Source of the DNA: Chloroflexota bacterium
GTDB lineage: Bacteria > Chloroflexota > Dehalococcoidia > Lucifugimonadales > Lucifugimonadaceae
Assembly: GCA_002717385.1 (NCBI GenBank)
Contig: PBDR01000028.1
Location: 1 to 44,497, forward strand
Direction: 5' to 3'
DNA: 44,497 nt
Part shown: piece by piece, positions 37,094-44,497 of the stretch
Numbering within the stretch: position 1 is the stretch's first letter
How the letters are laid out: every line of letters begins with the position of its first letter
Translations under genes and position numbers: made by a program
The notes under the pieces: model-generated
Databases searched by the model: none
What the model was told of the DNA's origin: nothing
The model's input: the letters and a program-made list of their open reading frames with translations, nothing else

Positions 37094-37471
37094 TCATATA
37101 GTAATGATTGCTTCTCCCTCTATTACTTTTTCACCATTAGATTTCAAACAACCAATTTCACAAGTGATATTTTTTTTATTTCCTATTTTGTTTATAGAAG
37201 AAATTTTCCCATATGTATTTACTACTTCATCAGGGAAAACAGGAGCAGTAAATTTAGTCTTTATTTTACCATTAGAAAGTAAATTATAGGAAAAAAAATC
37301 TTGTAGCATTTCTGTGACAATAGCTAATGTAATCATTCCATGAGCGATACGAGATTTGAATCGGGTTGATTTAGCATATTCTTTATCTAAATGTATTGGA
37401 TTATGATCACCAGAAATTAATGCATAGGAATCAATAATTTCTTGAGTAATTTTTTTTCTTATTATAGGCAA
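37094..37471 (-). CDS. MaoC-type (3R)-hydroxyacyl dehydratase, HadB-like
   Basis: A 125-aa hot-dog protein. The hydratase-2 motif is complete: YALISGDHNPIHLDKEYAKSTRFKSRIAHGM, with the catalytic Asp and His. It likely dehydrates 3-hydroxyacyl-ACP or -CoA. Its partner gene, 36 bases upstream, lacks these residues, so the pair looks like the mycobacterial HadA-HadB heterodimer. In this fatty-acid operon it may take the role of FabZ. A separate enoyl-CoA hydratase role cannot be excluded. Confidence 0.8.
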   Translation of the reverse strand: MPIIRKKITQEIIDSYALISGDHNPIHLDKEYAKSTRFKSRIAHGMITLAIVTEMLQDFFSYNLLSNGKIKTKFTAPVFPDEVVNTYGKISSINKIGNKKNITCEIGCLKSNGEKVIEGEAIITI

Positions 37472-37507
37472 TTTGTCGCCCAGTGTGTAATTTCTTTTAA
37501 TAACTAT

Positions 37508-37897
37508 TTATCCTTGTTTTATTATAATGACAGTTGTAGATTTACCTATAGTGTCATTCCCACTAATATATTCTACGGTAATACTGGCAAATCTAATTTT
37601 TTTTCTTTCTATATTTGATTTTAATTTACATTTTGCAGTAATTTTTTCCCCAGGTGTTACTGGTTTATGCCACTTTACCTCTTGACCTCCATGAATGGTT
37701 TCAAAATCTTTTGATATTATTCCTAGTTCATTTATCAATTTTGTTAATGCAAATGCGACATATATTAATGGAGGTAAAGATCTTCTAGGAGAAATTCCAA
37801 AAATTCTACAATATTCATCAGATTGACTTTTAGACACACTTACATCATAAGGGCCATAAATTTTTCCTGGTTGGTCTTGAGTTAGTGAATTGTTCAA
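37508..37897 (-). CDS. MaoC-like N-terminal dehydratase-domain protein, HadA-like
   Basis: A 129-aa hot-dog protein of the MaoC_dehydrat_N / FAS1-like type: IYGPYDVSVSKSQSDEYCRIFG at the start, ETIHGGQEVKWHKPVTPGEKITAKCKLKSN in the middle. No Asp-His catalytic pair is present, as expected for the non-catalytic, substrate-binding subunit of HadAB-like dehydratases. It is the first gene of the operon hadA-hadB-plsX-fabG-fabL, 80 bases downstream of the thioredoxin-like gene. Confidence 0.75.
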   Translation of the reverse strand: MNNSLTQDQPGKIYGPYDVSVSKSQSDEYCRIFGISPRRSLPPLIYVAFALTKLINELGIISKDFETIHGGQEVKWHKPVTPGEKITAKCKLKSNIERKKIRFASITVEYISGNDTIGKSTTVIIIKQG

Positions 37898-37977
37898 TTT
37901 AAAAATTTCTTCATTTTATAAATATAGATTTATCTTTTTCTATAATTTATAAAGGCTAATTATATTTAATCCGTATC

Positions 37978-38550
37978 TTATTCGTTGTTTATTATCAAGT
38001 TAATGGTTAAATCATCTAAAATTTTTTCAAGGGAAATTTGTGTATTTGGACCTATTATCCGTTTTATAATCTTTCCATCTGGGTTGATTATAATTTTTTC
38101 TGGTATTCCTTTAACTCCAAAATCTACAGTCATTTGTCCGTTTTCATCAATTGTATTAGGATATTTTATTTGATTTTCCTGAATAAAATTTTCCACATTT
38201 TCTTTAGAATCCCAAACAGATATCCCAATAAATTCGACATTTCTTTTTTTCCATTCTTTAGATATTTCAGATAATATTGGTCCTTCTTTTTGACATGGTA
38301 CACACCATGAAGACCAAAAATCTAAGACTAATATTTTCCCATTAAAATCATTTTTAGATATTTTGGTTCCTTCAAGTGTTATAACTGAAAAATCTTGATC
38401 ATCAGGGATCGATATTGGAGCAAAAGCAAAACTAGAATTAACTCCGAAAGCACTATTTTCATTTGATTTTCCTAGAATAGATAATATTAACAATAATATT
38501 ATTGCTGATATTGGAATTATATAGATGAGAATTTTTTTCCTAGAGTTCAT
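37978..38550 (-). CDS. TlpA/CcmG-like membrane-anchored thioredoxin
   Basis: A 190-aa protein: a signal anchor at residues ~7-26, then a thioredoxin fold with active site C83-V-P-C86 (FWSSWCVPCQKEGP), IGISVWDSKENVENF and cis-Pro region VKGIPEKIIINPDGKI. Outside the membrane it would reduce the apocytochrome CxxCH cysteines before haem attachment, together with CcmH. It is the last gene of the ccm run and overlaps the 395-aa gene by 11 bases. Confidence 0.88.
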   Translation of the reverse strand: MNSRKKILIYIIPISAIILLLILSILGKSNENSAFGVNSSFAFAPISIPDDQDFSVITLEGTKISKNDFNGKILVLDFWSSWCVPCQKEGPILSEISKEWKKRNVEFIGISVWDSKENVENFIQENQIKYPNTIDENGQMTVDFGVKGIPEKIIINPDGKIIKRIIGPNTQISLEKILDDLTINLIINNE

Positions 38551-39727
38551 TATTGGTAGATCTTATGATTATTTGATTTATTAATTCTTTACGACGAGAT
38601 TGGTAGTATTTTTGTGAGATTTTTTTTAATTCATAATCTTTATCCAAATTAGCTATTAGTAGGATGTTTTTTTTCTGTGAATCACTAAACTTTTTTGGAG
38701 TTGATTTTTTCTTGTAAATCACAAAGATTATTACAATTATTAGAGTTATAGAAAATGAAGAAATTAAAACTATAGAAAAACTACCATTATTTATAAAATT
38801 AATTATCTTTTCTTGCAATGTAGGTTCTGGAAGATTATTAAAGCTTACATCTAGTTGAGATCCTCTATCTATTTTGTTCCCTTCAAAAACTTCAAAATTT
38901 GTGTTATTGATAAAAATATTTTCGGTTTTTTTTAAATATTTACTTGATAAAAATCCTTCATCTGTTGGGATCATAATTTTAATATTATCAGCACCAAAAG
39001 GTAGTCTTAGAGGAAAATTAAAATTGTTTTTATTATATTCCAATTCGTAGCTCATAATAATTGAATATTCTCCAGGTGGAATAGGGTTAGTCATTGCAAA
39101 ACCTGTATTAATTTCCATAATGTTACCTTCAGGTAATTCTGATTCAACTGATAATGATTTATATCCTTCAGGCAGATTAAATCTAAATAGGTCCAATCCT
39201 GTTAAATTTGGGTTTTTTATATCGGGAATCCAGACTTTGTCAGAGGAATTATTGACTTTTGCTACTGATAAAAATCCGAGGTTTCTATCTTTGGAATTAA
39301 TCATTGGGAGCATAATAGAGTAGTTTAGAATAGAAATATCTTTTAAAGAATTAGTGGATGAAAAGATTGTTATTTCGATGTATCCATTCTCATTGGGTAA
39401 TATATCTCTATAATCAATATATTCACCACCTATTATCAAAATTCTATAGGTATAATTTTGTTTCTCATGTTTGAATTCGAATTTACCTTTTTCATCTATT
39501 TTGGTTGACTCTATTTCTATTATTTGGTTGAAAGATTCTTCGATTTTGAAAAGCTTGACGATGATATTATCTGGTAACAATTCACCTTTTGTACCCATTA
39601 GTATTCTTCCATGGATAATATTTGTGCTTTCAGTACTTTCGACAATTGTTGAAAAATAAAAAGTCATTATCAATATAAATAAAATTGAACTAATCGTTTT
39701 TCTAAAGGTGTGTTGTTCTTTTCCCAT
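38540..39727 (-). CDS. Bitopic membrane protein of the ccm cluster with large beta-rich ectodomain
   Basis: A 395-aa protein I do not recognise as a named family. It has an N-terminal signal/TM (~10-30), a first beta-sandwich-like domain resembling carboxypeptidase-regulatory-like folds (IIHGRILMGTKGELLPDNIIVKLF, IDEKGKFEFKH), further beta-rich regions to ~310, a TM at ~314-337 and a basic cytoplasmic tail. The tail LDKDYELKKISQKYYQSRRKEL resembles the segment that follows the first TM in CcmI proteins. Position between ccmF and the CcmG-like gene (2 bases after the 53-aa ORF) supports a cytochrome c maturation role. Confidence 0.55.
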   Translation of the reverse strand: MGKEQHTFRKTISSILFILIMTFYFSTIVESTESTNIIHGRILMGTKGELLPDNIIVKLFKIEESFNQIIEIESTKIDEKGKFEFKHEKQNYTYRILIIGGEYIDYRDILPNENGYIEITIFSSTNSLKDISILNYSIMLPMINSKDRNLGFLSVAKVNNSSDKVWIPDIKNPNLTGLDLFRFNLPEGYKSLSVESELPEGNIMEINTGFAMTNPIPPGEYSIIMSYELEYNKNNFNFPLRLPFGADNIKIMIPTDEGFLSSKYLKKTENIFINNTNFEVFEGNKIDRGSQLDVSFNNLPEPTLQEKIINFINNGSFSIVLISSFSITLIIVIIFVIYKKKSTPKKFSDSQKKNILLIANLDKDYELKKISQKYYQSRRKELINQIIIRSTNNEL

Positions 39728-39729
39728 AA

Positions 39730-39891
39730 TTAGTCAATTTTTCTTTTTGATTTTTTGATAGCTTTTTCTAAAATTGATTCATCAATTTTATTTTGGGTTT
39801 TTATTTCATTTTCTGTATCCCCAAAAAAAATAGGATACAGTACCACTGTAATTGAAATTAGTACAATTATAGTAATTATTAGAATGTACAT
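39730..39891 (-). CDS. 53-aa single-pass membrane protein, CcmI/CcmD-like (short)
   Basis: Reads MYILIITIIVLISITVVLYP then IFFGDTENEIKTQNKIDESI and a Lys-rich end. Its ATG (39891-39889) overlaps the ccmF stop by one base (TAATG) and its stop is 2 bases before the next ATG, so it is tightly coupled. One N-terminal TM and a short polar tail match the size of CcmD or the first TM of CcmI, which ends in a similar -LYP/LRP motif. It is probably a small assembly subunit of the CcmF/H haem lyase. Confidence 0.65.
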   Translation of the reverse strand: MYILIITIIVLISITVVLYPIFFGDTENEIKTQNKIDESILEKAIKKSKRKID

Positions 39892-41930
39892 TATTTTTGG
39901 TTAATATTTTTTTTAATATCATTTCGAGAGGGCCATAAAGCAAACATTGTTCCCAAAATAAAAAAAGGCCCTGCTGCCCATAACCACCAAGCCATCGGAT
40001 TTATACTAACTGCTATACCTATTCGACCATCATCTAAAAAATCTCTAGGAATTACATAAATATCTTCTATAGGTGTAGAAAGTATTCCTGATCTAACTGA
40101 GATTTGATTGAAACTTGGATAAAATTCATGTTTTAACACAATTGTGCCTATATTTTTATCATCAGGAGAGATGTTTTTTTCGGTAATTTTAAAACCCTTT
40201 GTATTTTCTGAAGAATATTCTTCATATTGAATTGGATTGATTTTATATACATTCATATATGCAGAATTTGTAATTCGATCAGATCTGGACTTTTGGATTA
40301 AATCTATATATTCTATTCGGTAATTATCTAATATCACACTTTCTTTTAAATGTATTGCTTGGTCAGTTCTTTCTTCAAAAAAATTTGTTCCTATTACTCC
40401 CATACCTATCATAATGATTGATATATGTACTATATATCCTCCATGTCTTGCGCGGTTTGAATTAATTAAATTCCACCAAGCAGTAATAATTTTATCTCCT
40501 GAAGAAATTCGGTTTTTAGTATCTGATATCCATTCATAACAAATAGAGGATAAAGCAAACCCCATAGAAGCGAAAGCTATTATAGGAATATAGTTTTTTA
40601 ATCCTATAATTATTATTAAAGATAAAAGAATCAAAAGTGATATACCTAATGGGAACAAAATTTTTTTAAATAGAATTTTTTTATCAGATTTTCTCCAAGG
40701 TATTAGAGGTCCAATTCCCATCATGATTACCAAAAGAAGTAATAATGGTCCATTAGTCCTATTGAAATAAGGAGCGGCTACTGTAACACTAATGTTTCTA
40801 ATGACATCTGAGAATAGAGGATAAATTACACCCCAAAATATTATAAATGTGATAGATAAAAGTAAGAAATTATTTATTAGAAATGATGATTCTCTTGATA
40901 AAAATGATTCAATATTCCTTTTAGATTGAATTTTGGGAATTCTCCAAAAAAATATAACAAAGGAAAAAATAAGACTGAATATTAGAAAAGATAGAAAAAC
41001 ATATCCAAGTGTTGATGATGCAAAAGAATGTACAGAAACAACTGGTCCTCCCCTATTAATAAAAGTACCAAACTGGGCTAATATAAATGCTATATTCAAG
41101 AGGATAATATTCCATACTTGAAACATTCCACGTCTTTTTTGTACCATAATTGAATGGATGAAAGCGGTTAAAATCAACCATGGCATTAGAGCTACATTTT
41201 CTATCGGATCCCAACTCCAATATCCGCCCCAACCTAAAATGGTATAAGCCCACCAGGCACCCAGTAACATTCCTGCTCCTAAAATGCCCCATGATATTAG
41301 TGTAGTGATACGACCAATATTTATCCAATCGTCTAATTTTTTCCCGTGTATAAGTGAAGCATTTGCTAATGCAAATGGTATTGTTATTATTGCTAATCCA
41401 GCCATTAACATTGGAGGATGACTGAACATTCCAGGATGTGTTAATAGTGGGTTGATTCCGATGCCATCAACTACCTCCGTTCCTATACTTTTAAATGGAT
41501 TAGCGTAAAAACTCAATACCAAGCAATAGAAAAAAATTACACCTGATAAAATTGTTGTAGCCCAAGGGATAATTAATTTAGTTTTTAAAAAATTAAACCT
41601 GATTACGATGCTTGATGCTAGGGTTAGTATAAAAGTAATATATAACAAAGACCCTTCATTTCCAGAATAAAACGCAACCCATACATATGATTTATCCATA
41701 GCAAGATTTGAATGGTCATGAACATATTTTATAGAAAAGTCATTAGAAATAAACAAATAAATTAAACTGATTATAGAAATTGAAATGCAAAAAGTTGTCA
41801 TATAAATTGCTCTACGACTACTAACAATTAGTTCTTGTGAGTTAGTAATAATACCTATCAAATTTCCTATCACCCCAAAACAAGATAAAGAGAGACCTAG
41901 TAATAAGCAAGAGAATCCTAATTCAGCCAT
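39891..41930 (-). CDS. ccmF: Cytochrome c haem lyase subunit CcmF
   Basis: A 679-aa multi-spanning protein with the haem-handling motif WWAYTILGWGGYWSWDPIENVALMPWL (WWD domain), HPPMLMAGL and SYVWVAFYSGNEGSLL earlier, many hydrophobic helices and a C-terminal periplasmic loop ending in a final TM (WWLWAAGPFFILGTMFALWP). It joins haem to CxxCH of apocytochrome c outside the membrane. ccmH lies 42 bases upstream. The CcmA, B, C and E components are not in the window. Confidence 0.95.
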   Translation of the reverse strand: MAELGFSCLLLGLSLSCFGVIGNLIGIITNSQELIVSSRRAIYMTTFCISISIISLIYLFISNDFSIKYVHDHSNLAMDKSYVWVAFYSGNEGSLLYITFILTLASSIVIRFNFLKTKLIIPWATTILSGVIFFYCLVLSFYANPFKSIGTEVVDGIGINPLLTHPGMFSHPPMLMAGLAIITIPFALANASLIHGKKLDDWINIGRITTLISWGILGAGMLLGAWWAYTILGWGGYWSWDPIENVALMPWLILTAFIHSIMVQKRRGMFQVWNIILLNIAFILAQFGTFINRGGPVVSVHSFASSTLGYVFLSFLIFSLIFSFVIFFWRIPKIQSKRNIESFLSRESSFLINNFLLLSITFIIFWGVIYPLFSDVIRNISVTVAAPYFNRTNGPLLLLLVIMMGIGPLIPWRKSDKKILFKKILFPLGISLLILLSLIIIIGLKNYIPIIAFASMGFALSSICYEWISDTKNRISSGDKIITAWWNLINSNRARHGGYIVHISIIMIGMGVIGTNFFEERTDQAIHLKESVILDNYRIEYIDLIQKSRSDRITNSAYMNVYKINPIQYEEYSSENTKGFKITEKNISPDDKNIGTIVLKHEFYPSFNQISVRSGILSTPIEDIYVIPRDFLDDGRIGIAVSINPMAWWLWAAGPFFILGTMFALWPSRNDIKKNINQK

Positions 41931-41972
41931 TTATTTTCCTTATAAATAAAATCATATATTTATTAGAATTTG

Positions 41973-42362
41973 TTAATTAGTTTTTTTCATATTCTTATAA
42001 ACATTGAAAATAATTAATATGCCTGTAAGAAATATTATAGATGGAACAATCCATAAAAAAACATTAAATCCTTTTTGAGGAGGAGATGCTAATACCTCTT
42101 CACCATATCTATTAGTGAAGAAATCTCGGATTTCTTCATTAGTTTTACCTTCATCTAATAAATTTAAAATTGTTTTTTTCATATCTTTAGAGAGTTGTGA
42201 TTGTGATTGATCTAAAGTTTGAGCTTCACAAATAGGGCACATTATTTGTTTTGATAATTGATAAGATCTTTGTTCTAAAGAAAGATCATTTTCATTGATA
42301 CATCCGAAGATTAAAAATGGAAACAATGAAAGATATAAGAGATTTTTTTTTTTACTAGACAT
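41973..42362 (-). CDS. ccmH: Cytochrome c maturation protein CcmH (CxxC, lipoprotein-like)
   Basis: A 129-aa protein. The redox motif is C42-P-I-C45 (QIMCPICEAQTLDQSQS), followed by IRDFFTNRYGEEVLASPPQKGFN and a C-terminal TM, the standard CcmH/CycL order. The N-terminus ends in a lipobox-like FLIFGC21. It presents apocytochrome thiols to CcmF. It lies between actE and ccmF and has no fused TPR domain. Confidence 0.93.
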   Translation of the reverse strand: MSSKKKNLLYLSLFPFLIFGCINENDLSLEQRSYQLSKQIMCPICEAQTLDQSQSQLSKDMKKTILNLLDEGKTNEEIRDFFTNRYGEEVLASPPQKGFNVFLWIVPSIIFLTGILIIFNVYKNMKKTN

Positions 42363-42405
42363 ATCAATATATTACTAAAAGGATATTAGTTTAATGATTT
42401 GGCAA

Positions 42406-42978
42406 TTATTTTTCTTCTATTTCTCTATCGGATGATTTAAAAATATAACTAACAATTTCATAAATTTCAGATTCATTTAATAATTTTGAATATTTAGGCA
42501 TAGGTCCTTTTCCTGCATCTTGAATAAAAAGGACCATTGATTTCATATTTGGGTATGTATCTGATTTAGTAGATTCAATTAGATCTGGAGGAGCTTTTTC
42601 ATATGGGTCAAAGCCATTCTTTGAAGTAATGAATTTAGCTACTGATCCATTTCCATCTAGATTAATTCCATGGCACATGCTGCAGTTGATCCGGTATAAA
42701 TTTTCTGCTGATTGTTCATCATATATGATTTTGTTTTTTGAAATTATAAGTGTTTCATCAGAAGATTCTTGAAATACTACGGAAGACTTTGCTGGTTCTA
42801 ACCTTGGAGGTTCTTGAGACTTATAAGCTTGAGAGTAATGCATTTCTGAAAATATCTCTACTGGGTATGTATTAGTTTGTTGAATACCACTTTTATCCAT
42901 ACATCCAAATAAAAAAATACTACTAAAAATTAAAAGTATTACTGTGTTTGTACTATGTCGCTTAGTCTTGAATAACAT
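42406..42978 (-). CDS. actE: Alternative complex III monohaem cytochrome c subunit (ActE-like)
   Basis: A 190-aa lipoprotein-type cytochrome c. The signal ends in FLFGC26. MHYSQAYKSQEPPRLEP resembles the conserved pre-haem segment of ActE proteins. The haem site is C99-S-M-C102-H103, with a likely axial Met in GKGPMPKYSKLL. It would pass electrons from complex III to the terminal oxidase or a soluble carrier. It lies 13 bases after actD. Confidence 0.88.
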   Translation of the reverse strand: MLFKTKRHSTNTVILLIFSSIFLFGCMDKSGIQQTNTYPVEIFSEMHYSQAYKSQEPPRLEPAKSSVVFQESSDETLIISKNKIIYDEQSAENLYRINCSMCHGINLDGNGSVAKFITSKNGFDPYEKAPPDLIESTKSDTYPNMKSMVLFIQDAGKGPMPKYSKLLNESEIYEIVSYIFKSSDREIEEK

Positions 42979-42991
42979 AATTTAATTCTTA

Positions 42992-43501
42992 TTATGAATG
43001 TTTAACCTCAATTGCTCCTGATTTTTCTAAAATTTTTTGTGCATCTTTCGCTTTAGTATCATTATCTACTGTAACAACAACACCTATTAATCCTTCAGTA
43101 ATTCTTTTATCATATACTCCAGGAGCTAAATTAGGTAACCTAGATTCAAAAATTATTCCCACCACTGTAGCAATAACCCCTGCTAACATCGTCATTTCAT
43201 ACATGATAATAAGCATAGCGAATATAGATAATATAGGTTTACCTCCAGTGACTAGAGGGTAAGCTATTTGTGTTCCAGCTGTTAGAAAAACTGCAAGAGT
43301 AAAACCGACTATTGCACCAAACGCAGGGAAACGGAAAAGTCTGTGTTGAGGTACATGTTCTCCAAATGCACCTTCAGGATATGGAGTTCCAGTAAGAACA
43401 TCAAAAGATCCTAACTCATAACCTCCGTTATTAAAACCATCCATAGCATCTGCTGCAGAATCCGGTTTTTCAAAAAGTCCTATTAAACTTTGCTTTGCCA
43501 T
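42992..43501 (-). CDS. actD: Alternative complex III subunit ActD (DUF3341)
   Basis: A 169-aa membrane protein. The soluble N-terminus (SLIGLFEKPDSAADAMDGF, FDVLTGTPYPEGAFGE) is the DUF3341 pattern; two TM helices (about residues 60-80 and 92-118) and a periplasm/cytosol tail with TVDNDTKAKDAQKILEKSGA follow. It is a known structural subunit of alternative complex III, encoded after actC as here (15-base gap). Confidence 0.93.
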   Translation of the reverse strand: MAKQSLIGLFEKPDSAADAMDGFNNGGYELGSFDVLTGTPYPEGAFGEHVPQHRLFRFPAFGAIVGFTLAVFLTAGTQIAYPLVTGGKPILSIFAMLIIMYEMTMLAGVIATVVGIIFESRLPNLAPGVYDKRITEGLIGVVVTVDNDTKAKDAQKILEKSGAIEVKHS

Positions 43502-43516
43502 TTATTGTCCTCTCTA

Positions 43517-44497
43517 TTAATCTATTTCACGAACAATGGCGGGCACTTTAGCCCTCCCAATTTTAACATCGTCTGTAAACACTTGACTCTCTTTTTGTTC
43601 AAAAAGTGGAACAAGTGGAAAAAATCTACTAAATAACAACATAAGGAATGTGACCCATGCAAAAGACCAAACTAATATTAACCATTCTAAACCACTGGGT
43701 CTATATGCTTCCCAGGTGAAAACGAAAGGTTGTTTACGAGCTAAACCTGGAACTATAATTAAGAATCTTTCTAACCACATACCAACATTTACTAGTATTG
43801 ATGACCAAAACATTAAGGCTATATTTGATCTAACCGATTTGAATAGCCACATACCTACTGGGATGATATAACCTGTAAATAGGAAAATTATAAAAAGTAA
43901 ATTCCAAGGCCAATGAAAAATTTGCATCTCTCGTAATGCTAATTCAGGAGCATCGAGTCCATAAACTGCAAATATTAATTCAAGAAATGTAAAACCTAAC
44001 CAAGTGGTCGCAACAACAATAAGAAGTCTTGCTAACGCGTCAAAATGTTCTGGTCGAATGAAATCATCCCATTTCCATAACCATCTCATTAATGCCATCA
44101 TTGTTACTACTGCAGATACTCCTGAGTGTACAGCACCAATAACGAAATATGGAGCAAAAATTGTAGAATGCCAACCTTCAACCGAAGGTATTATCGCGAA
44201 ATCCCAAGACACTATAGAGTGAACAGAAACAAATATTGGTAACATAAGTGCTGAAAGTAAAATTCCTCCTATTGTTTGCATCTGCCATTGTCTAGGATTA
44301 CCTCTCCAACCAAGAGCTAGAATAGTATAAAAGGCGTTTTTCCATCCAGTAGTTCTATCTCTAAGATTACCAAGATCAGGAATTAATGCAACATACAAAA
44401 ATAATGTAGAACCAGTAAGATAAGTACTTATAGCTACAGGATCCCAAATAAGAGGTGATCTAATATTAGGATAGATTCCTCTTGAAAAATCATAAGG
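43517..44497 (-). CDS. actC: Alternative complex III membrane subunit ActC (NrfD-like), 5' end outside window
   Basis: The frame runs open to the window edge, so the TTG at 44398 is an internal Leu, not the start. Upstream in-frame residues (YPNIRSPLIWDPVAISTYLTG) and LIPDLGNLRDRT are typical of ActC/NrfD quinol-binding subunits; FAWVTFLMLLFSRFFPLVP closes the helices. About 327 residues are seen out of a family length near 450. ActC carries the quinol site of alternative complex III. actA and actB are expected upstream, beyond the edge. Confidence 0.95.
   Translation of the reverse strand, partial: PYDFSRGIYPNIRSPLIWDPVAISTYLTGSTLFLYVALIPDLGNLRDRTTGWKNAFYTILALGWRGNPRQWQMQTIGGILLSALMLPIFVSVHSIVSWDFAIIPSVEGWHSTIFAPYFVIGAVHSGVSAVVTMMALMRWLWKWDDFIRPEHFDALARLLIVVATTWLGFTFLELIFAVYGLDAPELALREMQIFHWPWNLLFIIFLFTGYIIPVGMWLFKSVRSNIALMFWSSILVNVGMWLERFLIIVPGLARKQPFVFTWEAYRPSGLEWLILVWSFAWVTFLMLLFSRFFPLVPLFEQKESQVFTDDVKIGRAKVPAIVREID

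Overview
The window is one strongly A+T-rich, densely packed stretch of a bacterial chromosome. Intergenic gaps are short, several genes begin with TTG, and neighbouring genes often overlap. My best guess at the organism is a marine Chloroflexota (SAR202 / Dehalococcoidia-like). This is inference from gene content: alternative complex III with a linked Ccm cytochrome c maturation cluster, a T-box-controlled ilv-leu operon, the DUF3090 + SCO1664-type kinase pair, HtpX followed by PspAB, rpmE followed by a DUF1385 membrane protein, and a FabL-type enoyl-ACP reductase. No rRNA, tRNA, CRISPR array, transposase or phage gene was seen.

Layout. (1) 1-6038, + strand: the repeat-bearing tail of an unknown protein, a membrane-anchored SurA-like foldase, homoserine dehydrogenase and threonine synthase, then a BioF2-like acetyltransferase and an MshA-like glycosyltransferase. 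A two-domain GNAT enzyme faces them on the - strand. (2) 6995-18036: promoter, T-box leader (Leu CUC specifier) and the operon ilvB-ilvN-ilvC-leuA-leuC-[DUF4328 membrane protein]-leuD-leuB, with cimA convergent. Together these cover most of valine/leucine synthesis and the citramalate entry to isoleucine; ilvD and ilvE are not here. (3) 18132-22572: DUF3090 protein, lipid-kinase-fold protein, an inositol-monophosphatase-family enzyme (- strand), then htpX-pspAB-a glutamine-amidotransferase-like protein without catalytic residues. (4) 22635-27173: an extraordinary G+C-rich nested palindrome, gyrA, a flavin-reductase-family gene and a glycosyltransferase. (5) 27266-29048: rplU, rpmA, rpmE, DUF1385. 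(6) 33121-29060, - strand: hisH-hisA-methyltransferase-like-hisF-HAD hydrolase-hisIE. (7) 33235-34510, + strand: an A-type Fe-S carrier and a YgfZ-like folate-binding protein. (8) 44497-34499, - strand: actC (cut by the window edge)-actD-actE-ccmH-ccmF-a previously missed 53-aa membrane ORF-a 395-aa membrane protein-a TlpA/CcmG-like thioredoxin, then a fatty-acid set hadA-hadB-plsX-fabG-fabL.

The most unusual signal is the ~84-bp element at 22635-22718 in front of gyrA: a nearly pure CG/GC alternating purine-pyrimidine tract with nested palindromes, in a genome that is otherwise A+T-rich. It is predicted to favour Z-DNA or cruciform extrusion under negative supercoiling and sits just upstream of the gyrase gene, so a supercoiling sensor is a testable idea; a mobile palindromic repeat is the main alternative. 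Other points of interest are the degenerate amidotransferase beside HtpX/PspAB, a three-copy ATTACTAA/TTAGTAAT site upstream of htpX, a CcmI-like function apparently split over two small proteins, and non-histidine genes embedded in the his operon.
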